A stretch of 64,000 bases of DNA. It comes from Mycolicibacter engbaekii (GTDB taxonomy: Bacteria; Actinomycetota; Actinomycetes; Mycobacteriales; Mycobacteriaceae). The notes under the pieces are model-generated. The model did not search any database, was not told the DNA's origin, and saw nothing but the letters and a program-made list of their open reading frames with translations. Each line of letters begins with the position of its first letter. The first letter of the stretch is position 1. The stretch is from the NCBI RefSeq assembly GCF_002101585.1, contig NZ_LQOT01000011.1:1-64000 (forward strand). The letters run 5' to 3'. Below, piece by piece: positions 42,291 to 51,518 of this stretch. A program made the translations under genes and the position numbers.

Positions 42291-43490
42291 GTGGAAACGG
42301 GATCGAGGCGTACCCAGGTGCGGATTGCTGCGGCAATCCTGGGTGGGATCCTGCTTGCCGCCACGGTATTCACCTACCTGGCCTACACGTCGGCGTTCAC
42401 CTCCACCGACAAGGTCACCGTCACCTCGTCGCGCGCCGGGCTGGTGATGGAGCAGGACGCCAAGGTCAAGTACCGCGGCATCCAGGTCGGCAAGGTCAAG
42501 GCGATCAAATACCAGGGCGACCAGGCCAAGCTGATCCTGGCGATGGACAGCTCGGCGATGTCCTACATCCCGTCCAACGCCGCGGTGCGCATCGCCGGCA
42601 ACACCATCTTCGGCGCCAAGTCGGTGGAGTTCATCCCCCCGCCGGAGCCCTCAGGCAAGGCGTTGCACAACGGGGCCAACGTGCAGGCGTCCGCCGTCCA
42701 GCTCGAGGTCAACACGCTGTTCGAGAAGCTCACCGACGTGCTGGAAAAGGTCGACCCCGTTGAGCTCAACGGCACCATCAGCGCGCTGGGCGAGGGCCTG
42801 CGGGGCAACGGGGACAACCTGGGCGCGCTGCTGTCGGGACTCAACGGTTACCTGGACAAGATCAACCCCAAACTGCCCCAGCTGCAGACGGGATTCGCCA
42901 AGACCGCGGTGGTCGGGGACATCTACGGCGACGCCGCACCGGACCTGGCGACGACGTTCGACAACGTTCCGACCCTCAGTAAGACACTGCTGGAACAACG
43001 CGACAACCTCAGCCAGGCGCTGCTGGCCACCACGGGTCTGGCCAACAACGGCTACGACACGCTGGCGCCGGCCGCCGACGACTTCATCGCCGGTATTCAG
43101 CGCTTCCGTTCCCTGGGCAGCCTGCTGGCCGAGTACTCCCCGGAGTTCGGTTGCCTCTTCAAGGGGATCAAGCAGTCTCTGGAGCGGTTCGGCCCGTCCC
43201 TGGGCGGCACCAAGCCCGCCCTGTACGTGCACTCCAACTTCCTGCCCGGTGCGCCGGCCTACACCTTTCCGGAGAGCCTGCCGATCGCCAACGCGACCGG
43301 CGGCCCCAACTGTCGTGGCCTGCCGGACATCCCCAGCAAGCAGTTCGGCGGCTCCTGGTTCCGGTCGCCGTTCCTGGTGACCGACAGCGCCTACATCCCG
43401 TTCCAGCCGAACACCGAGCTGCAGTTCGACGCCCCGTCCACCGCACAGTTCCTCTTCAACGGCGCCTACGCGGAACGGGATGACTACTGA
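42291..43490 (+). CDS. mce4A: Mce4A cell-entry/substrate-binding protein (Rv3499c)
   Basis: 399 aa from GTG at 42291 (AAGGA 7 nt before). An N-terminal transmembrane anchor (about residues 10-33) is followed by the MlaD/Mce domain (VTVTSSRAGLVMEQDAKVKYRGIQVGKVKAIKY, about 40-125) and a helical C-terminal region. Part of the periplasmic shuttle of Mce4. Stop overlaps the mce4B start by 1 bp. Confidence 0.96.
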   Translation: METGSRRTQVRIAAAILGGILLAATVFTYLAYTSAFTSTDKVTVTSSRAGLVMEQDAKVKYRGIQVGKVKAIKYQGDQAKLILAMDSSAMSYIPSNAAVRIAGNTIFGAKSVEFIPPPEPSGKALHNGANVQASAVQLEVNTLFEKLTDVLEKVDPVELNGTISALGEGLRGNGDNLGALLSGLNGYLDKINPKLPQLQTGFAKTAVVGDIYGDAAPDLATTFDNVPTLSKTLLEQRDNLSQALLATTGLANNGYDTLAPAADDFIAGIQRFRSLGSLLAEYSPEFGCLFKGIKQSLERFGPSLGGTKPALYVHSNFLPGAPAYTFPESLPIANATGGPNCRGLPDIPSKQFGGSWFRSPFLVTDSAYIPFQPNTELQFDAPSTAQFLFNGAYAERDDY

Positions 43491-44527
43491 TGAACACGCG
43501 CGGGACCCTGATCAAGGTCGGCATCTTCACCGTCGCCATGCTGCTGGTGTCGGCGGGGCTGGTGGTGGTATTCGGCGAATTCCGGTTCGCGTCCAGCCAC
43601 ACCTATCACGCGGACTTTGCCAGCGCGTCTCGCCTCCGGGGCGGGGAGGACGTGCGGATCTCCGGGATCCCGGTGGGCACGGTCAAACGTGTGGAGCTGA
43701 CACCGGACAACAACGTCAAGGTCACCTTCGACGTCAACAAGCGCTACCAGATCTACGACTCGACCCGTGCGCTGATCCGGTACGAGAACCTGGTGGGCGA
43801 CCGCTATCTGGAGATCGCCTCGGGCGTCGGGGACCTGCGCAAGCTACCGCCCGGTGGCACCATCGCCCGGGAGCACACCCAGCCGGCGCTGGACCTCGAC
43901 GCCCTGCTGGGCGGGATGCGCCCGCTGCTCAAGGGCCTTGACGGCAACAAGATCAACGAGGTCAGCAACGCGATCATCGAGCTGCTGCAGGGCCAGGGCG
44001 GCGCCTTGACGCAGATGCTGGCCAGCACCAACTCCTTCACCACCACCCTGGCCTCCCGCGACCAGCTGATCGGCGACGTGATCAACAACCTGAACACGGT
44101 GTTGACCACGGTCGACGAAAAGAGCGAGCAGTTCGACGCCACGGTCGACCGGTTGCAGCAGCTCATCACCGGCCTGGCCGAGGGCAAGGACGCGATCGCC
44201 GGGGCGATCGGCCCGCTGGCCGCCGTCGAGAACGATCTCACCGACACGCTGCGCCGCACCCGGCGGCCGCTGCAGGGCGTGATCGAGAACGCGCGGCCGC
44301 TGGCCACCGTGCTGAACAAGCGCAAGCAGGAGCTCAACGACGTCATCGATCCGCTGGAAGAGAACTACCTGCGGCTCAACGCACTGGGCGCCTACGGTTC
44401 GTTCTTCAACATCAACTACTGCACGGTCTCGATGAAGTTCAACGGACCCGCCGGCAGCGACATCATCCTGCCGATGGGCGGACAGACCGACACCACCAAG
44501 GGGAGGTGTTCTCCTGTCAAAAATTGA
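43490..44527 (+). CDS. mce4B: Mce4B (Rv3498c)
   Basis: 345 aa. An N-terminal anchor (ILVKVGIFTVAM-like segment, residues 8-28), the Mce domain GGEDVRISGIPVGTVKRVEL (about 55), and a long helical region with GAYGSFFNINYC near the end, as in other MceB proteins. The 3' end overlaps the proposed mce4C start by 14 bp. Confidence 0.95.
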   Translation: MNTRGTLIKVGIFTVAMLLVSAGLVVVFGEFRFASSHTYHADFASASRLRGGEDVRISGIPVGTVKRVELTPDNNVKVTFDVNKRYQIYDSTRALIRYENLVGDRYLEIASGVGDLRKLPPGGTIAREHTQPALDLDALLGGMRPLLKGLDGNKINEVSNAIIELLQGQGGALTQMLASTNSFTTTLASRDQLIGDVINNLNTVLTTVDEKSEQFDATVDRLQQLITGLAEGKDAIAGAIGPLAAVENDLTDTLRRTRRPLQGVIENARPLATVLNKRKQELNDVIDPLEENYLRLNALGAYGSFFNINYCTVSMKFNGPAGSDIILPMGGQTDTTKGRCSPVKN

Positions 44528-45572
44528 CCGCTCAGATCCGGTTCGCACCGGAACCCTGGGCATCGCGCTGATCGCCTGCCTGCTCTTGGTGTCTTTCGGC
44601 TACACCAGCCTGCCGTTCTATCCGCAGGGCAAGACCTATCACGGCTACTTCGCCGATGCCGGCGGGATCATGCCCGGCAACGACGTGACAGTGTCGGGGA
44701 TCCGGGTGGGCAAGGTGACCAAGGTGGCGCTGGACGGAGCCAGCGCCAAGGTGAACTTCACCGTTGACCGCGATGTACGGGTGGGGGACCAGTCGCTGGC
44801 CGCGATCCGCACCGACACCGTGCTGGGTGAGAAGGCGCTGTCGATCACGCCGGGCGGTGCCGGATCGGTGCGGGAGATCCCGCTGGAACGCACCCGCTCG
44901 CCCTACACGCTCAACAACGCGCTGCAGGACCTCGGCGGCAATGTTCGCGACCTGGACAAGCCGCGTTTCGAGGAGGCGCTGGCCGTTCTGACCGACTCGA
45001 TGCGCGAAGCGACGCCGCAGCTACGCGGGGCGCTCGACGGGGTGGCGGCGTTGTCCCGCAGCATCAACCGCCGTGACGAGGCGCTGGGCCAGCTGCTGAC
45101 CCACGCCAAGTCGGTCACCGGAGTACTCAACCAGCGCGCCGCGCAGGTCAATCAGTTGGTGCTCGACGGCAACCAGCTCTTTGCCGCGCTCGACGAGCGC
45201 CGGCAGGCGCTCGGCGCACTGATCGCGGGCATCGATGACGTATCCGAACAGCTGTCGGGTTTGGTCGCCGACAACCGCCAGGAGATCGGTCCGACCCTGG
45301 ACAAGCTCAACCTGGTGCTGGACAACATGATCGAGCGCAAGGACCGGATCGCCGGTGCGCTGGACCGGTTGCCCGGATACGCCACCACACTGGGCGAGGT
45401 GGTCTCCTCGGGCCCAGGTTTCCAGATCAACCTCTATGGCCTGCCGCCGCCCACTATGTCCGAGGTGCTGCTCGACATGTACTTCCAGCCCGGCAAACTG
45501 CCGGACAGCCTGGCCGACTACCTGCGCGGGATGATTTCCGAGCGCACCGTGATTAAGCCGAAGTCGCCATGA
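44514..45572 (+). CDS. mce4C: Mce4C (Rv3497c), start codon non-canonical
   Basis: About 352 aa if it begins at CTG 44514. This start has GGGGAGG with 7 nt spacing and gives the N-terminal segment LSKIDRSDPVRTGTLGIAL..., which aligns with the start of Rv3497c and includes the membrane anchor. No ATG, GTG or TTG occurs in this frame before TTG 44586/GTG 44589, and those starts would remove most of the anchor. The rest carries the Mce domain (GIMPGNDVTVSGIRVGKVTKVAL) and ends LRGMISERTVIKPKSP like Rv3497c. The mce4D ATG overlaps the stop by 4 bp. Confidence 0.85.
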   Translation: MSKIDRSDPVRTGTLGIALIACLLLVSFGYTSLPFYPQGKTYHGYFADAGGIMPGNDVTVSGIRVGKVTKVALDGASAKVNFTVDRDVRVGDQSLAAIRTDTVLGEKALSITPGGAGSVREIPLERTRSPYTLNNALQDLGGNVRDLDKPRFEEALAVLTDSMREATPQLRGALDGVAALSRSINRRDEALGQLLTHAKSVTGVLNQRAAQVNQLVLDGNQLFAALDERRQALGALIAGIDDVSEQLSGLVADNRQEIGPTLDKLNLVLDNMIERKDRIAGALDRLPGYATTLGEVVSSGPGFQINLYGLPPPTMSEVLLDMYFQPGKLPDSLADYLRGMISERTVIKPKSP

Positions 45573-46894
45573 CGCGCCCGACTTCGCGAATCGTGCTCGC
45601 CGGCGTACTGGCCGTGTTGCTGGCCGCCGGGGTGTATCTGGTGCTGCCCGCGCAGCGTGGCTACCGGATCACCGGCTACTTCGCCTCGGCGGTCGGCCTG
45701 TATCCGGGTGACGACGTTCGGGTGGTGGGGGTCCCGGTCGGCCGGATCGAGTCGATCGAACCGCGCGCGGAGAACGTCAAGATCACCATGTCGGTGAACC
45801 GGGACGTGTCCTTGCCGGCGGACGTGCACGCGGTGCTGATGGCGCCGAACATCGTGTCGGCGAGGGTCATTCAGCTTGCGCCGGCCTATACCGGAGGCGA
45901 GCGACTGGCTGATGGAGCAGTGCTCGGCGAGGATCGCACCGCGGTGCCCGTCGAGTGGGACGAGGTCAAGAAGGAGCTGACGCAACTCAGCGCGCAACTG
46001 GCACCCGAGCCGGGCAAGGCCAACGGCGCGCTGAGCGTGTTCGTCAACCAGGCCGCGGACACCTTCGACGGCAACGGGGACTCCTTCCGCAACGCACTGC
46101 GGGAGCTGTCGGCCACGACCGGCCGGCTCGGCGACTCGCGCACCGACCTGTTCGGCACCGTCAAGAACCTGCAGGTGCTGGTCGATGCGCTGTCCGGAAG
46201 CAACGAGCAGCTCGTGCAGTTCACCGATCACGTCGCCGCCGTGTCCGCGGTGCTCGCCGACAGTTCGACCGACCTGGACGTCACACTGGGCACCCTGAAC
46301 CAGGCGCTGCGCGATGTGCGGGGTTTCCTGCGCGACAACAACGACGCCTTGATCGCCCAGGTCGACAAGCTGTCGGAGTTCACCAAGGTGCTCAGTGACC
46401 AGAGCGAGGACCTGGAGCAGGTGCTGCACATCACGCCGCACGGGCTGGTCAACTTCTACAACATCTACAACCCCGCCCAGGGCACCCTGTCGGGCTTGCT
46501 GTCGCTGCCCGACTTCGCCAACCCCGTGCAGTTCATCTGCGGCGGCGTGTTCGACGTCGGTTCGGTGCCGGACAACTTCAAGCGGGCCGAGATCTGCAAG
46601 GAACGAATGGGTCCGGTCATGCGCCGCTGGGCGATGAACTTCATACCGTTCCTGTTCCACCCGATCAACTCGATCACCGCCTACAAGGGCCAGATCATCT
46701 ACGACACCCCGGCCACTGAGGCCAAGGCGCAGACCCCGGTGCCCTACTTGAAGTGGATGCCCGAGCCGGGTGTCACCCCGCCCAGCCACGACGACGTCGC
46801 CGCCCTGTTCCTGCCGCCGCCGGCGCCGGGGCAGCTGGGCAGGGCCCCGGGCCCGCAGCAGCCTGGAGCCGGTGCACCAGGGGAGGGCGGATGA
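45569..46894 (+). CDS. mce4D: Mce4D (Rv3496c)
   Basis: 441 aa. N-terminal anchor (residues 6-26), Mce domain with VGLYPGDDVRVVGVPVGRIESIEP (about 40-65), coiled helical middle, GGVFDVGSVPDNFKRAEICKERM near 335, and a proline-rich C-terminal tail. Part of the Mce4 importer. Overlaps mce4C and mce4E by 4 bp each. Confidence 0.95.
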   Translation: MTRPTSRIVLAGVLAVLLAAGVYLVLPAQRGYRITGYFASAVGLYPGDDVRVVGVPVGRIESIEPRAENVKITMSVNRDVSLPADVHAVLMAPNIVSARVIQLAPAYTGGERLADGAVLGEDRTAVPVEWDEVKKELTQLSAQLAPEPGKANGALSVFVNQAADTFDGNGDSFRNALRELSATTGRLGDSRTDLFGTVKNLQVLVDALSGSNEQLVQFTDHVAAVSAVLADSSTDLDVTLGTLNQALRDVRGFLRDNNDALIAQVDKLSEFTKVLSDQSEDLEQVLHITPHGLVNFYNIYNPAQGTLSGLLSLPDFANPVQFICGGVFDVGSVPDNFKRAEICKERMGPVMRRWAMNFIPFLFHPINSITAYKGQIIYDTPATEAKAQTPVPYLKWMPEPGVTPPSHDDVAALFLPPPAPGQLGRAPGPQQPGAGAPGEGG

Positions 46895-48066
46895 GCGTGA
46901 AGTCTCTGGCCGGTGCCGCTCGGCGCTCAGCGGTCCTGGGCGCCGGCGTGCTGGTGCTGTCCGGATGCCAGTTCGGCGGTCTGAACTCGCTGAACATGCC
47001 CGGCACCGCGGGCCATGGCCGCGGGTCCTACAGCATCACGGTGCAACTGCCGGATGTGACGACCCTGCCGCAGAACTCACCGGTGATGGTCGACGACGTC
47101 ACCGTCGGCAGTGTCTCCGGGCTTGAAGCAGTCCAGCAGCCCGACGGCAGCTTCTATGCAGCGGTCAAACTGTCGCTGGACGGCGACGTCGTGCTGCCGG
47201 CCAACGCCATCGCCAAAGTCGCTCAGACCTCTTTGCTGGGCTCCCAACACATCGAGCTGTCCGAACCGCACGATGAAGCGGCGGTGGGCCGGCTCGCTCA
47301 CGGCGATCAGATCCCGCTGAGCCGGACCGGGCGCTACCCCAGCACCGAAGAAGTGCTGTCGTCGCTGGGAGTGGTGGTCAACCAGGGCAATCTCGGAGCA
47401 CTGCAGGACATCACCGAGGAGGCCTACGCGGCGGTCGCCGGCCGGGTCGGCACCTTCACCGGTCTGTTGCCGCGCCTGGCCGAGCTCACCGCGTCGCTGG
47501 ACCTGCAGGCCCGCGACATCATCGCGGCCGCCGACGGCCTGAACCGGGTCGGGGCGACCCTGGCCGGCAGTGCTCCCAGCCTGGCTCGGGCACTGGAGAC
47601 CATGCCGGCCGCACTGCAGGTACTCAACGACAACCGCTCCAACATCGTCGATGCGTTCGGGGCGCTGCAGCGGTTGGCGATCGTCGGTTCGCGGATCATG
47701 ACCGAGACCAAAGAGGACTTCGCCGCCGACGTCAAGGACCTGTACCCGATCGTCAAAGCCTTCGCCGACAACGCCAACGAACTGGTGTCGGCGTTCCCGT
47801 TCATCCCGACGTTCCCGTTCCCGTCGATGTACCTGCGCAATGCGGTGCGCGGCGACTACCTCAACGTGTACACCACCTTCGACATGACGTTGCGGCGGTT
47901 CGGCGAGTCGATATTCACCACCGGGGCCTTCGACCCGAACATGCCGCACATGCACGAGGTCCTGAATCCGCCCGACTTTTTGATCGGCGAGATGGCCAAC
48001 CTGTCGGGCCAGGCGGCCGACCCGTTCAAGATCCCGCCCGGAACGGCTGTCCGTTATGAGGAATGA
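46891..48066 (+). CDS. lprN: Mce4E lipoprotein, LprN (Rv3495c)
   Basis: 391 aa. A lipobox near residue 27 (VLVLSGC) shows it is lipid-anchored, the usual feature of MceE proteins. Mce domain: PDVTTLPQNSPVMVDDVTVGSVSGLEAV (about 55-85). Helical C-terminal half ends FKIPPGTAVRYEE. Overlaps mce4D by 4 bp (ATGA). Confidence 0.95.
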   Translation: MSVKSLAGAARRSAVLGAGVLVLSGCQFGGLNSLNMPGTAGHGRGSYSITVQLPDVTTLPQNSPVMVDDVTVGSVSGLEAVQQPDGSFYAAVKLSLDGDVVLPANAIAKVAQTSLLGSQHIELSEPHDEAAVGRLAHGDQIPLSRTGRYPSTEEVLSSLGVVVNQGNLGALQDITEEAYAAVAGRVGTFTGLLPRLAELTASLDLQARDIIAAADGLNRVGATLAGSAPSLARALETMPAALQVLNDNRSNIVDAFGALQRLAIVGSRIMTETKEDFAADVKDLYPIVKAFADNANELVSAFPFIPTFPFPSMYLRNAVRGDYLNVYTTFDMTLRRFGESIFTTGAFDPNMPHMHEVLNPPDFLIGEMANLSGQAADPFKIPPGTAVRYEE

Positions 48067-48072
48067 CCTGCC

Positions 48073-49773
48073 ATGCTGAGCCGACTCGTCCGAATCCAAC
48101 TCGGGATCTTCGCCGTGGTCACGGTGCTGGCCGTCGGCGCCATCTCGATCCTGTACCTGCATGCGCCGAGCCGGCTGGGTATCGGCACCTACAAGGTGAC
48201 CGCCGACTTCATCGGTGGCGGCGGTATCTACAAGAGCGCCAATGTGACCTACCGCGGCGTGACGGTGGGCCGGGTGGAAGACGTGCGTCTCACCGACCAC
48301 GGGGTCGACGCCCAGATGCGGCTCAACAGCAGCGCCAAGATCCCGGGGAACGTCACCGCGACCGTCAAGAGCATGTCCGCGATCGGTGAGCAGTACATCG
48401 ACCTGGTGCCGCCCGCGGACGCCACCGCGGCCGCGGCCGCCGGGTCGCTGCGCGGCGGTGCCCGCATCGGCCAGGACCGCACCGCGATCGGCCAGGACAT
48501 CGCCGGGTTGCTCGACGAGGCCCAGACACTGGTCAACAGCGTCGCCAACAGCCGGCTGCGGGAACTGCTGCACAGCGCGTTCGAGGGGTTCAACGGTTCG
48601 GGGCAGGAACTGGCCCGGATGATCGCGTCATCAAGGCAACTGGTCGACGAGGCCAACGACAACTTCGACGCGACGTCGGCGCTCATCGACCAGTTCGAGC
48701 CGTTCCTGGACGCTCAGATTCGCAGCGGGGACGACATCAAGAGACTGACCCGCTCGTTGGCGGCGGTCACCACCGAGGTGCGCAACGCCGATCCGCAACT
48801 GCGCGAGGTGCTGCAGATCCTGCCGTCCGTGACCGACGAGGTGAACACCACCTTCAGCGGGATCCGGGCGTCGTTCCCCACATTGGCCGCCAGCATGGCC
48901 AATTTCGGGCGGATCGGTGTCATCTACCGCAAGTCGATCGAACAGGCGCTGGTGGTGTTCCCCGCGCTGATGGCCGCGCTGATGACCGTCGCCGGCGGCG
49001 TGCCCATGGAAGAAGGCGTCAAGCTGGACTTCAAGATCGACATGCACGACCCGCCGCCGTGCACCGTCGGGTTCCTGCCGTTCACCGACATGCGCTCGCC
49101 TGCCGACGAGACGGTGCGTGATCTGCCCAAGGATCTGTACTGCAAAGCGGCCCAGAACGATTCGGTCGCGGTCCGCGGTGCGCGCAACTATCCCTGTATG
49201 GAATACCCGGGCAAACGGGCGCCGACCATTCAACTGTGCCGTGACCCCAGGGGCTTTGTCCCGATCGGCAGCAATGCGTGGCGTGGTCCGCCGGTTCCCT
49301 ACGGCACCCCGGTCACCGACCCCCGGATGACCAACCCGATGAACAAGTTCCCGTACATCCCGCCGGAGGCCGACTACGATCCCGGCCCGCCGGTGGTGGC
49401 CCTGCCGCCCGGTGTGCCCGCGGGTCCCGGGCCGGCGCCCAACCCGCCCTTCCCGCTGCCCTACCCGCCGAACGCGCTGGGGCCGGCCCCGGCGCCGTGG
49501 CCCTACTACGCGCCGCCGGACCAGAACATGCCGACCAGCCCCGGGGGCAACGGCGGCCTGCCGGCCTACGGACGCGATCCCGCGCCTGGGCCGGCGCCCG
49601 GGCCGGCACCGGCCGAGGCCCAAGCCAACGGCGTGGCCTACAGCAGCTACGACCAGCGCAGCGGCAAGTTTGTCGACCCCGCAGGTGAGACCGGCGTGTT
49701 CGTCTCGGGAGCCGACAAATGGCTGCCCGCCGAGAACTGGGCCGACCTGATGCTCGAGCCGAGGCAGACGTGA
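48073..49773 (+). CDS. mce4F: Mce4F (Rv3494c)
   Basis: 566 aa. N-terminal anchor (residues 10-30), Mce domain GGGIYKSANVTYRGVTVGRVEDVRL (about 55-80), helical region with GVIYRKSIEQALVVFPALMAALM, and a C-terminal Pro/Ala/Gly-rich extension (about 430-520) ending EPRQT. Long proline-rich tails are typical of MceF. The next gene overlaps it by 4 bp (GTGA). Confidence 0.95.
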   Translation: MLSRLVRIQLGIFAVVTVLAVGAISILYLHAPSRLGIGTYKVTADFIGGGGIYKSANVTYRGVTVGRVEDVRLTDHGVDAQMRLNSSAKIPGNVTATVKSMSAIGEQYIDLVPPADATAAAAAGSLRGGARIGQDRTAIGQDIAGLLDEAQTLVNSVANSRLRELLHSAFEGFNGSGQELARMIASSRQLVDEANDNFDATSALIDQFEPFLDAQIRSGDDIKRLTRSLAAVTTEVRNADPQLREVLQILPSVTDEVNTTFSGIRASFPTLAASMANFGRIGVIYRKSIEQALVVFPALMAALMTVAGGVPMEEGVKLDFKIDMHDPPPCTVGFLPFTDMRSPADETVRDLPKDLYCKAAQNDSVAVRGARNYPCMEYPGKRAPTIQLCRDPRGFVPIGSNAWRGPPVPYGTPVTDPRMTNPMNKFPYIPPEADYDPGPPVVALPPGVPAGPGPAPNPPFPLPYPPNALGPAPAPWPYYAPPDQNMPTSPGGNGGLPAYGRDPAPGPAPGPAPAEAQANGVAYSSYDQRSGKFVDPAGETGVFVSGADKWLPAENWADLMLEPRQT

Positions 49774-50435
49774 CCGGTCCCGAGCCCACCAGGCCGCGGC
49801 GCCGGGCCTCGCGTGCGGCCGGTCCGGCCGGCGACACCGCCGAGGCGACGGCCGTTCAGGTGCCGACGCCGAGCCGGGCCGCCGTGCGAGCGGCGCGCCC
49901 GGTGGGACCGCCGCCCCGGCGGCGAGCCAACGCCCGGCAAGTTGCCGTCCTGGCCGCCGCCGCCGTGCTGGGCGCCAGTACCGTGCTGGGCGGGGCGGTG
50001 GCGGTGCTGCTGCTACAGCATCGGCACGCCGTCGCTTCCGACAGCCGCGACCAGCGTTTCGTCGACACCGCAGTCCAGACCGTCCTGAACATGTACAACT
50101 ACACGCCTGACACCGTGAACGAGCAGGTCGAGCGCTTCGTCGCGGGCACCAGCGGCCCGCTGCGAGACACGATGGCCAGCAATACCGAGAACCTCAAGGC
50201 GCTGCTGCGCGAGACCAAACACAGTTCCGAGGCCGTGATCAACGCCGCGGCCCTGGAGAGCGTGGACGATGTCGCCGGCAATGCGTCGGTATTGGTGGCG
50301 ATGCGCGCAACCGCGACCGACGCTGACGGCGTCAACAAGCCGTCGCAGCCCTACGCGTTGCGGATCATCGTCCACGAAGACGCCGCCGGCAACATGACCG
50401 CCTACGACTTGAAGTGGCCGGACGGCAGCCGATGA
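49770..50435 (+). CDS. Mce-associated membrane protein, Rv3493c homologue
   Basis: 221 aa from GTG at 49770. A charged, proline-rich N-terminus (about 1-60) precedes one transmembrane segment (VAVLAAAAVLGASTVLGGAVAVLLL) and an NTF2-like extracytoplasmic domain (DQRFVDTAVQTVLNMYNYTP...AYDLKWPDG). Such proteins stabilise Mce complexes (OmamA-like/Mam family). Overlaps the next gene by 4 bp (ATGA). Confidence 0.88.
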   Translation: MTGPEPTRPRRRASRAAGPAGDTAEATAVQVPTPSRAAVRAARPVGPPPRRRANARQVAVLAAAAVLGASTVLGGAVAVLLLQHRHAVASDSRDQRFVDTAVQTVLNMYNYTPDTVNEQVERFVAGTSGPLRDTMASNTENLKALLRETKHSSEAVINAAALESVDDVAGNASVLVAMRATATDADGVNKPSQPYALRIIVHEDAAGNMTAYDLKWPDGSR

Positions 50436-50920
50436 GTCGCCGATGGGCAGGGCTCGTCGCCATGGTCGGGCTGCTGGGAGTATTCGTGGGTCTCGGTGCC
50501 ACCGCGGGCTCGCTGTATTGGAGCCGGGTCGAGGCGCGCGGTGAACAGGCGACCCGCACCGAGCTGACCCAGCTGACCACCGACGAGATTCCCAAAGTAC
50601 TCGGCTACGAGTACAAGACCGTGGAGCGCAGCCTGACCGAGACGTTCCCGTTGTTCACCGGGGACTACCGTCGCGAGTTCGAGGCCCGGGCCGTCAACGA
50701 GATCATTCCGCAGGCCCGGGAGAAGCAGCTGGTGAACCAGGTCGACGTGGTCGGCGTCGGCGCACTGGACGCCAAGCGGACCACCGGTTCGGTGCTGGTC
50801 TTCGTGAACCGGGTGGTGACGGGCAAGTCCAAGGAGAAGTACTACGAGGGCAGCCGGTTGCGCGTCGACTTCCGCAAGATCGACCGCAAATGGCTCATCA
50901 GCAATATCGTGCCGATCTAG
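50432..50920 (+). CDS. Mce-associated membrane protein, Rv3492c homologue
   Basis: 162 aa from ATG at 50432. One N-terminal transmembrane segment (about 10-33) and an outer domain ending KIDRKWLISNIVPI. Last gene of the mce4 transcript proper, paired with the Rv3493c homologue and probably needed for Mce4 complex stability. Confidence 0.88.
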   Translation: MSRRWAGLVAMVGLLGVFVGLGATAGSLYWSRVEARGEQATRTELTQLTTDEIPKVLGYEYKTVERSLTETFPLFTGDYRREFEARAVNEIIPQAREKQLVNQVDVVGVGALDAKRTTGSVLVFVNRVVTGKSKEKYYEGSRLRVDFRKIDRKWLISNIVPI

Positions 50921-50937
50921 CGGAAAGGATGGGTGCC

Positions 50938-51477
50938 ATGGGAAAACTCATTCGAGGCCTGGTGGCTGTGGCCGTGGCGATGACGGCGGCCACCGGGCTG
51001 GCCGCCCCGGCCGCCGCCGACGACGATGCGGCGCCGGAGGGCACGCTCGAGGGCGTCTTCACCTACACGCAGGGCAACACCACCGCCACCTGGCGGATCT
51101 ACCCACTGTGCGTGCCCACCGTGGGCGACGGAAGGGTGCCGCTGCACCTGGCGATCGGCTGCAAACTGCAGGTCGAGAGCAACGGTCCGCCGGGGCAGGC
51201 CGGAGCCTACCGGCTGTCCAACGGACAGTGGACCTACAAGACGCCGATCCTGGCCGGCACCAAATGCTCCGACGGCACCACGGCCGCCAGCGAAGAGATG
51301 TACCAGTTCGACACGTCGCTGCGGGGCACCTATACCCATTCCCACAGCGCGGTCTGCGGGCTGCAGCCCGGGCTGGAGAAACACCCCTTCACGCTGACAT
51401 TCGTTTCGCCGCTGCCCAATCCGGTGATTCACTACCCCCTGACCTGCCAGGACAACCCCATCCACCTGTGTAGCTGA
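50938..51477 (+). CDS. Secreted conserved protein, Rv3491 homologue
   Basis: 179 aa from ATG at 50938, with AAGGA 9 nt upstream; an ATG at 50929 is too close to that site. Signal peptide residues 1-27 (LAAPAAA). The mature protein has six cysteines (PLCVP, IGCKLQ, TKCSDG, AVCGLQ, LTCQDN, LCS-end) and is probably disulfide-bonded. It lies 17 bp after the last mce-associated gene, so may belong to the mce4 transcript. Function unknown. Confidence 0.78.
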   Translation: MGKLIRGLVAVAVAMTAATGLAAPAAADDDAAPEGTLEGVFTYTQGNTTATWRIYPLCVPTVGDGRVPLHLAIGCKLQVESNGPPGQAGAYRLSNGQWTYKTPILAGTKCSDGTTAASEEMYQFDTSLRGTYTHSHSAVCGLQPGLEKHPFTLTFVSPLPNPVIHYPLTCQDNPIHLCS

Positions 51478-51518
51478 GCCCGGCATCCGCCGCGCTCGGC
51501 CGCGGCGGGGATCCCCCG

